Below, in pieces: positions 16,947-26,223 of a stretch of 64,000 nt of DNA. The position numbers were made by a program, and so were the translations under genes. Source of the stretch: Roseovarius mucosus DSM 17069. GTDB lineage: Bacteria > Pseudomonadota > Alphaproteobacteria > Rhodobacterales > Rhodobacteraceae. The stretch lies in the NCBI RefSeq assembly GCF_000768555.3, contig NZ_KN293991.1:62001-126000 (forward strand), written 5' to 3'. The notes under the pieces are model-generated. The model searched no databases. It saw only the letters and a list, made by a program, of their open reading frames with translations, and was not told the origin of the DNA. Positions within the stretch are counted from its first letter, which is position 1. Each line of letters opens with the position of its first letter.

Positions 16947-18566
16947 ATGCGTGCCCTTTGTCTTGTTCTGCCTCTGGCGTCGCTCGCCCTGCCCGCAATG
17001 GCCGAGGATATCGCCCTCTCCAGCCGCGTCAGCGCCGTGACCCTCTATCCGCAAGGCGCAACCGTGACCCGCGAAGTGGCCTTTAGCGCCCCGGCGGGTC
17101 AGCATGACCTGATATTGGCCGATTTGCCAAAAGGCACGCCCCTCGCCTCTGTGCGGGTAGCTGTTGAGGGCGCGCGTATGGGAGGCCTCACCACGCGCAA
17201 CGATTACGTACCGCCCCGCGATGCCCCCGACAGTGCGGCCCTGATCGCGGCCCGTGCCGAGGTCGAGCGGCTAGAAGAGGCATTGCGCCTTGCCCGCGAG
17301 GGCATCGCCGACATAGAGATCGAGGCTGAGGCTGCACGCGCGCGCATCGCCTTTCTGGCGCAGATCGGTCAAGGGGACGGGACCGCAACCCTGACGCCAG
17401 ATCAACTGCGCGACCTGAGCGCCATGATCGGCAGCGAGACCTTGCTGGCCCGTCAGACCGAAGCCGCCGCCACCCGCCGCGCCGAGGCCGCCAAACGTGC
17501 CCTCAAGGACCAGATCAAGGCGCGCGATGCCGCGCGACAAGCGTTGAACGCACTCGTGCCCGAGGACGAGGCCCGCGCCATGCTCGCCGTGGCGATCACC
17601 TCGGATGCAGACACCCAAGGCACGCTGACCGTAACCTACACCATCCCCGATGCCGGTTGGCAGCCGCTCTATGATCTGCACCTGGCGCGCGACAGCGGCG
17701 CACTCAGGATCGAACGCGGTGCGTTTGTGCAGCAATCCACCGGTGAGAATTGGCAAGACATCGCGCTCACCCTCTCGACCCTGCGACCGTCGGAACAGAC
17801 CGAACCGGGACAAATCTGGCCTTGGATCGTGCGGATTGATGATCCCAAGGCGATTCAACCGATGGCGCGCGGCAAGGCCGAAGCGGTGTTCATGGCCGCA
17901 CCCGTGGCAGAGGCCGCAACCTCTGACATGGCCGTTGCCAGCTTTAATGGGCTATCGGTCAGCTATAGCTATCCCGCCCCTGTCAGTGTCACCACCGGGG
18001 CCGATAATGTGCGCCTCATGCTGGCCCCGATGGAAACCAAGGCCGAGGTCGTGGCACAGGCGGTGCCGATGCTGGATCAGACCGCCTATCTTATGGCGCG
18101 CCTGACGAATGACACCGGCGAGATACTCTTGCCCACATCCGAGGCGCGGTTCTACCTCGATGGGCGCTATGTCGGGCAACGCTGGCTCAACCTGATCGCG
18201 GACGGGGACAAGGCCGACGTGTCCTTTGGCCCGATCGAGGGGCTGCGCCTGACCCGTCTGGTGCGCGACCGCAACGAAGGCGACCGGGGCATCCTCACGA
18301 AATCCAATGAGCAGACAGAGACAGTCGAGATCACCGTCGAGAACCTGACAGGAGAGGTATGGCCGCTGCGCCTGATCGACCGCGTGCCAGTGTCCGAACA
18401 AGAGGATCTGGAGATAACCTGGACTGCCGAGCCGATGCCCGCCGAGCGGGACATTGAGGGCGCGCGCGGGATTTTGGCGTGGACATTTGATCTACCTGCC
18501 CGAGAAACGCAGACAATCACGGTAAAAACGCGGATGACATGGCCCGAAGGCAAGGTGCTGCAATGA
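16947..18566 (+). CDS. Exported DUF4139 (mucoidy-inhibitor MuiA-like) protein
   Basis: A 539-residue protein with a Sec signal peptide (MRALCLVLPLASLALPAMAE). After an N-terminal DUF4140-type strand-rich segment (VTLYPQGATVTREVAF) comes a coiled coil (about residues 95-200: EVERLEEALRLAREGIADIE and QTEAAATRRAEAAKRALKD). The C-terminal DUF4139 region contains YTIPDAGWQPLYDLHL and FVQQSTGENWQDIALTLST. AGGAG lies 7 nt before ATG 16947. The biochemical role of the family is not established; an envelope location is expected from the signal peptide. Confidence 0.82.
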   Translation: MRALCLVLPLASLALPAMAEDIALSSRVSAVTLYPQGATVTREVAFSAPAGQHDLILADLPKGTPLASVRVAVEGARMGGLTTRNDYVPPRDAPDSAALIAARAEVERLEEALRLAREGIADIEIEAEAARARIAFLAQIGQGDGTATLTPDQLRDLSAMIGSETLLARQTEAAATRRAEAAKRALKDQIKARDAARQALNALVPEDEARAMLAVAITSDADTQGTLTVTYTIPDAGWQPLYDLHLARDSGALRIERGAFVQQSTGENWQDIALTLSTLRPSEQTEPGQIWPWIVRIDDPKAIQPMARGKAEAVFMAAPVAEAATSDMAVASFNGLSVSYSYPAPVSVTTGADNVRLMLAPMETKAEVVAQAVPMLDQTAYLMARLTNDTGEILLPTSEARFYLDGRYVGQRWLNLIADGDKADVSFGPIEGLRLTRLVRDRNEGDRGILTKSNEQTETVEITVENLTGEVWPLRLIDRVPVSEQEDLEITWTAEPMPAERDIEGARGILAWTFDLPARETQTITVKTRMTWPEGKVLQ

Positions 18567-18576
18567 TACTGGCGGT

Positions 18577-19398
18577 TTAGCGCCGCGCTTCCCAACTGCT
18601 CGACGCATACTGGCGGGTGTAGAATTCCGCCATCAGCCCGATCATCAGAAGTGCAATACCGACGTAATACGGATACTCAAGCGAGGTCCGGTGCGGAAAA
18701 TAGTTGATGAACACGAAACCGCGCGTCTGGTCGATGATGTGAAACAGTGGGTTCCAGTCAAACATGTTCATCATGAATGTGGGCAAGGTGTTCACCACGA
18801 ACATCTTGCCTGAGGCGATCATATTGGCCCGCTGATAGATCATGGCAAAGATCGTCACGAAGCCCGGTGCCCATGGCTTGATCGCCAAGAGCACGAGACC
18901 TACAGCAACACCTATGAACCACGCGGTCAGGATCATGCCAAAGGCCTGAATGGGCTGGTAGATGGTGATCGGCACGAAACCCACATGGTAAACGAAAAGC
19001 ACCACAAAAAGCGATAGAACTTGAATGTAGAGCGAGCTGAGCGCCGCCGAACAGATCGCGATGACCGTGTTCATCGGCGCGTGTTGCATCATGGGAGATG
19101 CTGGCCCCTCGGCCCCCATGACCGCGCTCATCGCCTTGATATGGGTGATGTAAACAAAGATGCCGGACATCATGAACAGTAGGAAATCACCACGAATTTT
19201 CATGCCTTTGAGGCCAAGCACCGAGAACATGAAGTAAAACGCGAGCACCATGATGACCACGGTCATGATATTCTTGACCAATGCCACTACCGCATTGCCA
19301 TCGCTCTTGCGGACATCCCGCACGGCGGCATGATAAATCAGCTCTGCAATGGTGATTGCCGAGTGCAGATTTGATCTGGGGCGGGTGGTCTTGAACAT
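18577..19398 (-). CDS. ABC-2 type permease, polysaccharide export (KpsM-like)
   Basis: A 273-residue membrane protein with about six hydrophobic segments, related to KpsM/Wzm permeases that move capsule or O-antigen polysaccharide across the inner membrane. The C-terminal region FDWNPLFHIIDQTRGFVFIN, then a helix, is typical, as is HAPMNTVIAICSAALSSLYI. The partner ATPase (KpsT/Wzt) is not in this window. It is divergent from the cysQ-kdsB-like pair, which fits Kdo-containing surface polysaccharide, but it has no adjacent export gene. Confidence 0.75.
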   Translation of the reverse strand: MFKTTRPRSNLHSAITIAELIYHAAVRDVRKSDGNAVVALVKNIMTVVIMVLAFYFMFSVLGLKGMKIRGDFLLFMMSGIFVYITHIKAMSAVMGAEGPASPMMQHAPMNTVIAICSAALSSLYIQVLSLFVVLFVYHVGFVPITIYQPIQAFGMILTAWFIGVAVGLVLLAIKPWAPGFVTIFAMIYQRANMIASGKMFVVNTLPTFMMNMFDWNPLFHIIDQTRGFVFINYFPHRTSLEYPYYVGIALLMIGLMAEFYTRQYASSSWEARR

Positions 19399-19532
19399 GG
19401 CGCGGTGCCGCTGGTCTCTGATTTTGTGGTCCGGGTTTCTTGCTGTCCTTGCGAGAGCGTATCATAAGGGCGCAGGTATAATCCATCGGTTAACGGCGCA
19501 AAGTGGCGTCTTGGCGGCAAAGGAGCGGCGAT

Positions 19533-20330
19533 TTGGAGTATGACAAGCTGATTTCGGTGATGCGCACATTGGCGCTCGAGGCCGGGACGAAAATCATGGA
19601 CATCTACGAGGCGGATGATTTCGCGGTCAAAGTAAAATCCGACGCAAGCCCCGTCACAGAGGCGGATGAGGCGGCGGATGCGATCATCTCTGCCGGGCTG
19701 CGCGCCGCTTTCCCCGAGGTTCCACTGGTCACAGAGGAACAGGCGACGTCCCATGGCGAGACGGCCAAGACCTTTTTGATCGTTGACCCCTTGGATGGCA
19801 CCAAGGAATTCATCAACCGGCGCGGTGATTTCACAGTCAATATCGCCTATGTCGAGGCAGGCGTGCCGACCAGAGGCGTGGTCTATGCCCCGGCCAAAGG
19901 GCGCATGTTCTACACGCTGGCCGATGGAACATCCGTCGAGGAAGAAGGCCCGTTTTCCAAGGATGCGCCCGGCTCTCTGCACCCCGTTCGGGTGACGCAA
20001 CCGGACAATACCGCGCTCATGGTCGTGGCGAGCAAATCGCACCGCGATCAGGCTACCGACGACTATATCAGCAAATACTCGGTCAAGGACATGACGAGCG
20101 CGGGCTCCTCGCTCAAGTTCTGCCTTGTCGCGACCGGCGAGGCCGATCTCTATCCCCGTTTGGGGCGCACGATGGAATGGGATACCGCCGCCGGGCATGC
20201 TGTGCTGAATGGGGCAGGTGGGCAGGTGGTGCGCTTCGAGGATCACCAGCCGTTCACTTATGGCAAGGCAGATTTTGCCAATCCGTTCTTTATCGCCCTC
20301 GCCCCCGGCGTGGTTCTGAAAGGAGCATAA
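19533..20330 (+). CDS. cysQ: 3'(2'),5'-bisphosphate nucleotidase
   Basis: A 265-residue member of the inositol-monophosphatase superfamily. It hydrolyses PAP (and PAPS), removing the by-product of sulfotransferases and PAPS reduction. Metal-site motifs are VTEEQ, DPLDGTKEFINRRGDFTVNIA and MEWDTAAGHAVLNGAGG. A TTG at 19533 is the best start because AGGAG (19521-19525) lies 7 nt upstream; a GTG at 19503 has no such site. The KdsB-like gene begins 1 bp after its stop. It could serve the sulfotransferase at 41.5 kb. Confidence 0.88.
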   Translation: MEYDKLISVMRTLALEAGTKIMDIYEADDFAVKVKSDASPVTEADEAADAIISAGLRAAFPEVPLVTEEQATSHGETAKTFLIVDPLDGTKEFINRRGDFTVNIAYVEAGVPTRGVVYAPAKGRMFYTLADGTSVEEEGPFSKDAPGSLHPVRVTQPDNTALMVVASKSHRDQATDDYISKYSVKDMTSAGSSLKFCLVATGEADLYPRLGRTMEWDTAAGHAVLNGAGGQVVRFEDHQPFTYGKADFANPFFIALAPGVVLKGA

Positions 20331-20331
20331 G

Positions 20332-21132
20332 ATGAGCGTCGTCATCGTCATTCCTGCGCGCTATGCCTCGACCCGCTATCCCGGCAAACCGCTGGTGGCC
20401 CTGACCGGGGCCACGGGCGAGGCCAAGAGCCTGATCCAACGCTCATGGGAGGCCGCCTGTCAGGTGCAGGGTGTCGACCGGGTTGTTGTGGCCACCGATG
20501 ACGACCGTATCCGCGCAGCCTCCGAGGCATTCGGTGCAGAGGTCGTCATGACCTCTGAAAGTTGCGGCAATGGCACCGAACGCTGTGCCGAGGCACTGGA
20601 GGTCATGGGCGGCAGCTATGACATCATCGTCAACCTGCAAGGCGACGCACCGCTCACCCCGCATTGGTTCGTCGAGGATCTGATCGCGGGCCTGCGCTCA
20701 GATTCCGGGGCAGAGGTGGCGACGCCCGTTCTGCGATGCGACGGCCGCGCCCTCAACGGCTTTCTCGACGACCGCGCAAATGGCCGGGTCGGCGGCACAA
20801 CGGCGGTCTTTGGCGAGGGCGCGCGCGCGCTCTATTTCTCCAAGGAGGTGATTCCCTACACCCCTCGTCGCTATGAGGCCGAGGAGGAGACGCCCGTCTT
20901 TCACCATGTCGGTGTCTACGCCTACCGCCCGCAAGCGCTGCGCGACTATGCCACCTGGCCCATGGGGCCGCTGGAAAAGCTCGAAGGGCTAGAGCAGTTG
21001 CGGTTTCTCGAACGCGGTCGCGCCGTGCTATGCGTCGAGGTCGCAGCGCAGGGACGACAATTCTGGGAGCTGAACAACCCCGAGGATGTGCCCCGGATCG
21101 AGGCGATGATGCAAGAAATGGGCATGGGCTAA
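20332..21132 (+). CDS. kdsB: 3-deoxy-manno-octulosonate (Kdo) cytidylyltransferase family protein
   Basis: A 266-residue nucleotidyltransferase that activates Kdo as CMP-Kdo for LPS or capsule linker synthesis. The N-terminal IPARYASTRYPGKPLVAL and VVVATDDDRIRAASEAFGAE are hallmark KdsB/KpsU motifs, as are NGTERCAEAL and VNLQGDAPL, where the usual NVQGDEP has Ala in place of Glu. Coupled directly to cysQ and followed by galU and galE, it fits surface polysaccharide synthesis. The variant NLQGDAPL makes a related keto-sugar possible. Confidence 0.8.
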   Translation: MSVVIVIPARYASTRYPGKPLVALTGATGEAKSLIQRSWEAACQVQGVDRVVVATDDDRIRAASEAFGAEVVMTSESCGNGTERCAEALEVMGGSYDIIVNLQGDAPLTPHWFVEDLIAGLRSDSGAEVATPVLRCDGRALNGFLDDRANGRVGGTTAVFGEGARALYFSKEVIPYTPRRYEAEEETPVFHHVGVYAYRPQALRDYATWPMGPLEKLEGLEQLRFLERGRAVLCVEVAAQGRQFWELNNPEDVPRIEAMMQEMGMG

Positions 21133-21246
21133 AGGCCGCTCATCAATACCCTGCCAAATCGCAACATTTCGCGAATTTTCCCCTTAACACGATGCAAAAG
21201 ACGTCGCTGTTGTGTAAGGTGACCAAAAGTTTTCCAGGAGCATTCC

Positions 21247-22140
21247 ATGCGTAGCAAAGTAACCAAGGCAATCTTTCCAGTCGCCGGGCTTGGAACACGG
21301 TTCCTGCCAGCCACGAAATCGGTGCCCAAGGAAATCATGACGCTGGTTGATCGTCCCTTGGTGCAATACGCCATAGATGAGGCGCGCGCCGCCGGGATCA
21401 AGGAATTCATCTTCATCACCTCGCGCGGCAAAGGTGCGCTTGAGGATTATTTCGACTACGCCCCTCAGCTTGAGGCCGAGCTGCGCCGCAAAGGTAAGGA
21501 TGACCTGCTCGAGATCTTGAAATCCACCAACATGGACAGCGGCGAAGTGGCATATATGCGCCAGCACAAGCCGCTAGGTCTGGGCCATGCCGTGTGGTGC
21601 GCGCGGCGGCTCATCTCGAACGAACCCTTTGCCGTGATCCTGCCGGATGACGTGATTGCCGCGGAAAAACCCTGTCTTGCACAGATGGTCGAGGCCTTTG
21701 AGGAAACGCAGGGCAATATCGTGGCGGCGATGGAAGTGCCAGATTCCATGACGAGCTCTTACGGTATTCTCGATATCAAAGAGGATATGGGAAGCATCGT
21801 GTCGACCAAAGGCATGGTGGAAAAACCAGCCGCAGGCACGGCCCCCTCGAACCTCGCGGTGATCGGGCGCTATATCCTGACCCCTACCGTCTTGCAGAAA
21901 CTCAACCGCAAGCAGGCTGGCGCAGGTGGCGAAATCCAACTGACCGATGCCATTGATGCCGCGCGCGAAGATGGCGAGGAGGTTTACGGTTTCCGCTTTC
22001 AGGGCCAGCGGTTCGATTGCGGCTCTAAAGCAGGGTTCTTGCAGGCAACCGTGGCTTTTGCGCTGGCGCGCGACGAGTTGCGGGATGAACTTTGGAATTA
22101 TATTTCGGACGTGGTTCACTCTGAAAAAGCGGCTCAGTAA
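21247..22140 (+). CDS. galU: UTP-glucose-1-phosphate uridylyltransferase
   Basis: A 297-residue GalU making UDP-glucose from UTP and glucose-1-phosphate. N-terminal KAIFPVAGLGTRFLPATKSVPKEIM is the nucleotide-binding loop; VDRPLVQYAIDEARAAGI and GLGHAVWCARRLI follow, with the GRYILTP active-site region later. AGGAG lies 6 nt before the ATG. It supplies UDP-glucose for galE directly downstream and for UDP-sulfoquinovose synthase at 39 kb. Confidence 0.93.
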   Translation: MRSKVTKAIFPVAGLGTRFLPATKSVPKEIMTLVDRPLVQYAIDEARAAGIKEFIFITSRGKGALEDYFDYAPQLEAELRRKGKDDLLEILKSTNMDSGEVAYMRQHKPLGLGHAVWCARRLISNEPFAVILPDDVIAAEKPCLAQMVEAFEETQGNIVAAMEVPDSMTSSYGILDIKEDMGSIVSTKGMVEKPAAGTAPSNLAVIGRYILTPTVLQKLNRKQAGAGGEIQLTDAIDAAREDGEEVYGFRFQGQRFDCGSKAGFLQATVAFALARDELRDELWNYISDVVHSEKAAQ

Positions 22141-22161
22141 GACACCACGAAAGGACTACTG

Positions 22162-23145
22162 GTGACGCATATTCTGGTCACAGGCGGGGCGGGCTATATC
22201 GGCAGCCACGCCTGCAAGACATTGGCGGCTGCGGGCTATACGCCCGTCACCTACGATAATCTGTGCACCGGGTGGCAGGACGCGGTGAAATTCGGCCCCT
22301 TCGAGAAGGGCAATCTGACGGACCGTGCGCGACTTGACGAGGTGTTTGCCACCTATCGGCCCGCAGCCGTGATGCATTTTGCAGCACTCAGCCAAGTGGG
22401 CGAGAGCATGCGCGATCCGGGTCTCTATTGGCACAACAACGTCGCCGGGTCGCTGTCGCTAATTCAGGCGGCGGTGGCAGCGAACTGTCTCGACTTTGTG
22501 TTCTCCTCGACCTGCGCCACCTATGGCGATCAGGACAACGTGCTGCTTGACGAGGGGTGCGCGCAGTATCCGATCAATGCCTATGGTGCCTCCAAGCGCG
22601 CCATCGAGGATATGCTCCACGATTTCGGGGCCGCATATGGCCTGCGCCATGTGATTTTCCGCTATTTCAACGTCGCGGGTGCCGACCCAGAGGCAGAGAT
22701 CGGTGAATTCCACCAACCCGAAACCCACCTTATCCCGCTGATGCTGGATGCAATCGACGGCAAGCGTGATGCGCTGACGATCTTTGGCACGGATTACGAC
22801 ACGCCCGACGGCACCTGCATCCGCGATTATGTGCATGTCAGTGACCTGGTTGATGCACATGTTCTTGGCCTCAAATGGCTGGAGGCAGGCAAGGGCAGCC
22901 GCATTTTCAACCTTGGCACCGGCACCGGATTTTCCGTGCGCGAGGTGATCGACCAATCTGCGGCCGTGACCAACCGGGCTGTGCCCGTGGTCGAAGGCGC
23001 ACGGCGGCCAGGCGATTGCACGCGGCTTGTTTCGGGATCGACCCGCGCCGCGGCAGAGCTGGGCTGGCAACCGAAACGCTCCACGCTCATACAGATGATC
23101 GGGGATGCGTGGCGCTGGCATCAGACTGGACATTACGACAAATAG
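22162..23145 (+). CDS. galE: UDP-glucose 4-epimerase
   Basis: A 327-residue extended SDR enzyme interconverting UDP-glucose and UDP-galactose. NAD-binding GGAGYIGSHACKTL, catalytic Ser/Thr in FSSTCATYG, YGASKRAIE (Tyr-x3-Lys) and FRYFNVAGADPE are all present. The start is GTG at 22162, placing the Rossmann motif five residues in. It follows galU by 21 bp, clearly in the same operon. Confidence 0.92.
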   Translation: MTHILVTGGAGYIGSHACKTLAAAGYTPVTYDNLCTGWQDAVKFGPFEKGNLTDRARLDEVFATYRPAAVMHFAALSQVGESMRDPGLYWHNNVAGSLSLIQAAVAANCLDFVFSSTCATYGDQDNVLLDEGCAQYPINAYGASKRAIEDMLHDFGAAYGLRHVIFRYFNVAGADPEAEIGEFHQPETHLIPLMLDAIDGKRDALTIFGTDYDTPDGTCIRDYVHVSDLVDAHVLGLKWLEAGKGSRIFNLGTGTGFSVREVIDQSAAVTNRAVPVVEGARRPGDCTRLVSGSTRAAAELGWQPKRSTLIQMIGDAWRWHQTGHYDK

Positions 23146-23181
23146 CGCTGACTCTGCCGCTTGGGGGATCACGGGGACCGC

Positions 23182-24213
23182 ATGGCCACAGGCGAGAGGA
23201 TCAGCGATCTGGCGATGACCTATCGCCTACGGTGGAAGCGGCGGCGCCTGCTGTGGCGTAGCTTTCGCAAAAGGCGGCAATTGCGCAGTGTTCGTGACAA
23301 AACAGCCCAGATCAAACCCGGTGATATCCTCTGCTTCAGCACAGTCCGAAACGAGGTGGTGCGACTACCCTATTTTCTTGACCATCACCGTCGCTTGGGT
23401 GTGCGGCATTTCCTGATTGTCGAAAATGCCAGCGACGATGGCACACGTGACTATCTGGCCGCGCAACCCGATGTCTCGCTCTGGAGCACGGACCATAGCT
23501 ACAAGCTGTCGCGCTTTGGCGTCGATTGGCTGACTTGGTTGCAGATGAAACACGGCCACGGCCACTGGTGCCTGACCTTGGATGCCGATGAATGCCTGAT
23601 CTATCCCTATCACGACACCCGCCCCCTTCCCGCGCTTTGTGAATGGCTGGAGGGGCAAAAGCGCCGCTCTTTCGGCGCGCTGATGCTGGATATGTACCCC
23701 CAAGGCCCGCTATCGCAACATCCCTATGAGGCCGGATCATACCCGTTCGCGGCGCTGTGCTGGTTCGATGGCGGTAATTATGGAATGCGGCAAAAACGGG
23801 ATTTGCAGAACCTTTGGATTCAAGGCGGCCCACGCGCCCGAATGTTCTTTGCCAGCGATCCACGCCGCGCACCGACCATGGGCAAGGTGCCTTTGGTCAA
23901 ATGGAACCGGCGTTATGCCTACGTGAGTTCCGCGCATGCACTCCTGCCCCGACGGCTAAATCATGTCTATGACACGGCTGGGGGCGAGTTGACGTCCGGC
24001 ATCCTGTTGCACAGCAAGTTCCTCAACACCGTGGTCGAACGCTCTGCCGAAGAAAAGGCCCGACAAGAGCATTTTGCCAATAGTAGTCTCTATGACGGCT
24101 ACTATGACGCCTTGCAGGCAGACCCGGATCTATGGTGCGAAGGTTCGACCCGGCTGGTTGGCTGGCGCCAACTCGAGGCAATGGGCCTCATGTCGCGCGG
24201 CGGTTGGATCTAG
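23182..24213 (+). CDS. Glycosyltransferase family 2-like protein (Glyco_tranf_2_4 type)
   Basis: A 343-residue putative glycosyltransferase. FSTVRNEVVRLPYFLDHHRRLG and FLIVENASDDGTRDYL are the GT-A nucleotide-binding parts; LTLDADECLIYP carries the DxD metal motif. An N-terminal run of Arg/Lys (RLRWKRRRLLWRSFRKRRQL) may associate with the membrane. I choose ATG 23182 over a TTG at 23161, without a strong ribosome site for either. It follows galE by 36 bp. Its last bases overlap the convergent HD gene by 4 bp. Sugar donor unknown. Confidence 0.78.
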   Translation: MATGERISDLAMTYRLRWKRRRLLWRSFRKRRQLRSVRDKTAQIKPGDILCFSTVRNEVVRLPYFLDHHRRLGVRHFLIVENASDDGTRDYLAAQPDVSLWSTDHSYKLSRFGVDWLTWLQMKHGHGHWCLTLDADECLIYPYHDTRPLPALCEWLEGQKRRSFGALMLDMYPQGPLSQHPYEAGSYPFAALCWFDGGNYGMRQKRDLQNLWIQGGPRARMFFASDPRRAPTMGKVPLVKWNRRYAYVSSAHALLPRRLNHVYDTAGGELTSGILLHSKFLNTVVERSAEEKARQEHFANSSLYDGYYDALQADPDLWCEGSTRLVGWRQLEAMGLMSRGGWI

Positions 24214-24803
24214 CCCATCTCGGCGATAAGGGCCTGATATCGCGCAGTGTAGTCCTGCCGCGTCTCGACCGGGGGACGAAGAGCGATGCAAAGCCCCTGC
24301 AGCAGCGCAGGATCAGGTTTGCCAAAAAAACGATCCGCCTCAGCCACTGTGAACCCCGCGATCTCCGTCGCTTCCATCCAGGCGCTTATTTTATCGGCCT
24401 GCTTGATCTGTTTCTTGATCGCAGGCGGGATCGTGGCAGGCAGGCCAAAGCGGATGTGGATCGCCGCCGCAAGCCGTTTGTCAAGTTCATCATATCCCGG
24501 CCCGACCGCGTTCTTGACCGGGGAAATCATGTCGCCGATCACGTATTCCGGCGCATCATGCAAGAGCGCGGCCAGTCGCCATTTGGCGGGCGCAGCAGGC
24601 GTCAGGCGGGAATAGAGCCTTTCTACCAACAAGGAGTGCTCGGCCACGGAATAGGCAAAGTCACCCAAGGTCTGCCCATTCCAACGGGCAACAAAGCTGA
24701 GCCCATGAGCAATATCCTCAATCTCGATATCCACCGGAGTGGGATCGAGTAAATCGAGCCTACGGCCCGAGAGCATCTTTTGCCAGGCGCGGGGTTTGGG
24801 CAT
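24210..24803 (-). CDS. HD-domain hydrolase (YfbR-like)
   Basis: A 197-residue HD-superfamily phosphohydrolase, similar to YfbR-type 5'-nucleotidases and related proteins. Metal ligands are His in SVAEHSLLVERL, the HD pair in LAALLHDAPEYVIGDM, and a later Asp in IKQADKISAWMEATE. Its stop codon overlaps that of the convergent glycosyltransferase. It is a housekeeping-type gene with no functional link visible to its neighbours. The substrate may be a deoxynucleotide, by family. Confidence 0.8.
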   Translation of the reverse strand: MPKPRAWQKMLSGRRLDLLDPTPVDIEIEDIAHGLSFVARWNGQTLGDFAYSVAEHSLLVERLYSRLTPAAPAKWRLAALLHDAPEYVIGDMISPVKNAVGPGYDELDKRLAAAIHIRFGLPATIPPAIKKQIKQADKISAWMEATEIAGFTVAEADRFFGKPDPALLQGLCIALRPPVETRQDYTARYQALIAEMG

Positions 24804-24833
24804 GCGGCCTCCGGAAATGTTGGACGATCCTGC

Positions 24834-25754
24834 CTAGCGCGGCACGGCCGATTTTGCAAAGCCCTGCATGATCCCCGCCAGAAGAGGCGAGTCAGCGCGC
24901 GCGGCAACAAAGTTGTAACCCTTGAATGGATCGCTCTTGAGAGCCCGGATTGTGGCAATGTCGGGCATGGCAGTCAGGCCATTTTCGCTGGAGTAGACAC
25001 TAAGCCCAGGCTGTGCCAGCAAATGCGCGCTCACCGTGCAGTCCGGATCGCTGCCATGATCCTCGTAGATCAGAACCGATCCTTCGGCGATGGCGCGGGC
25101 GGCACCCGAAATGGCCGCAATTTCTGCTCCTTCGACATCAAGCTTGATCAGCGCGGCAGTGCCGGGGGGGACAAGATCGTCGATGGCAAGCGTCGTCACG
25201 GTCTCGGTCCGGTCCTGCGCACTCGCTGGGATGTCGCCCATCAAGCGGGCAGAGGCATGGCTGAGATGGGTATTCACAAAAGTCAGAACCTGACCAGACA
25301 GCGCATGGATCGCCGCACGGTGAAGCGTGACACCCGGCAGCGCGGAGGCATTGCCCCGCAACCGATCGAATGTCCGCGCTGAAGCCTCGACCGCGATCAC
25401 GCGCTCAAAGAGCGGCACGGCGCGGGTGGTCCAATACCCCATATTTGCGCCGAGATCGCAAAAGAGCGGCGTCGCCCCGGCGGCAGCGCGCAACACCGCG
25501 TCAACCTCGGGCTCATAGGGCGCAAGATAAAGCGCGAAGCGAGTCCAATAGCCATCGTTGAGGAGGATACGATAGGGTGCCGCCTCCTCGTCATGCAGGA
25601 TCACCGCATTCTCGGGGTCGAAAAGCCGCCCAAGCCCACGCGCAAACCGGCCATAGAGCCCGCGTGTCACGGCAACGCGAAAGAGCCCCATCAAGAGCGT
25701 GTATTGCAGCCGCGCGGCAGGGCTGGAGAAGGTGAGGCGAGGTGAGGCGATCAT
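24834..25754 (-). CDS. FkbM family SAM-dependent methyltransferase
   Basis: A 306-residue FkbM-type O-methyltransferase, a family often acting on sugars of surface polysaccharides. SAM-binding LFCDLGANMGYWTTRAVPLF and VIAVEASARTFDRLRGN are clear, then ALIKLDVEGAEIAAISGAAR. ATG 25754 (MIASPRL) is preferred over a TTG twelve codons upstream. Close to galE and the glycosyltransferase, it may methylate a polysaccharide residue; this is positional inference. Confidence 0.82.
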   Translation of the reverse strand: MIASPRLTFSSPAARLQYTLLMGLFRVAVTRGLYGRFARGLGRLFDPENAVILHDEEAAPYRILLNDGYWTRFALYLAPYEPEVDAVLRAAAGATPLFCDLGANMGYWTTRAVPLFERVIAVEASARTFDRLRGNASALPGVTLHRAAIHALSGQVLTFVNTHLSHASARLMGDIPASAQDRTETVTTLAIDDLVPPGTAALIKLDVEGAEIAAISGAARAIAEGSVLIYEDHGSDPDCTVSAHLLAQPGLSVYSSENGLTAMPDIATIRALKSDPFKGYNFVAARADSPLLAGIMQGFAKSAVPR

Positions 25755-25913
25755 GGCGACAGACCTAGGCAATGGTCGATCCGGGTGCAAACCCTAAACA
25801 CAGGGGTAACACGCGCTTGTGCTCGGAGTTTTAGTGTCACGCGATCCTCGACCACCCAGATTGATGGCATGGACACCCGGCGCAGTCATGCGCCAGAGTT
25901 GAGGAGAAAGGCC

Positions 25914-26220
25914 ATGTTCAAACGTCTCTGTTCCACCGCTGTCATCTTTGGTGCCGCAGCGCTCGTACCGCTCACCCACGTGCAAACGATGACCTGCCTG
26001 CCGCGCGCCGATCTGATTGAACACCTCGAAGCGCTATTGCGAGCATCTGGCAGGCGGCGGCCTGCAAAGTGCGCAACAGTTGCTTGAAATCTGGGCGTCG
26101 GATCAGACAGGCGGCTTCACCGTCTTTGTGATCCGGCCTGATGGGTTGAGTTGTGTGATCGCCACGGGCCAGAATTGGCAGGACGCCGCACCAACCCACC
26201 CAGAGGGGGTGGCGGGCTAA
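25914..26220 (+). pseudogene. Small secreted protein gene interrupted by a frameshift
   Basis: ATG 25914 opens a signal peptide (MFKRLCSTAVIFGAAALVPL) and the start of a mature region, TCLPRADLIEHLE, which then runs into a stop. From about 26022 the +1 frame continues with RYCEHLAGGGLQSAQQLLEI, WASDQTGGFTVFVIRPDGLS and [11 protein letters not shown] to the stop at 26218. The two halves resemble one short alphaproteobacterial secreted hypothetical protein. The break lies at GAAGCGCTATTGC: gain of one GC pair (GCGCGC) would restore HLEARYC. It is either a genuine pseudogene or a sequencing error. Confidence 0.7.
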
Positions 26221-26223
26221 TCG

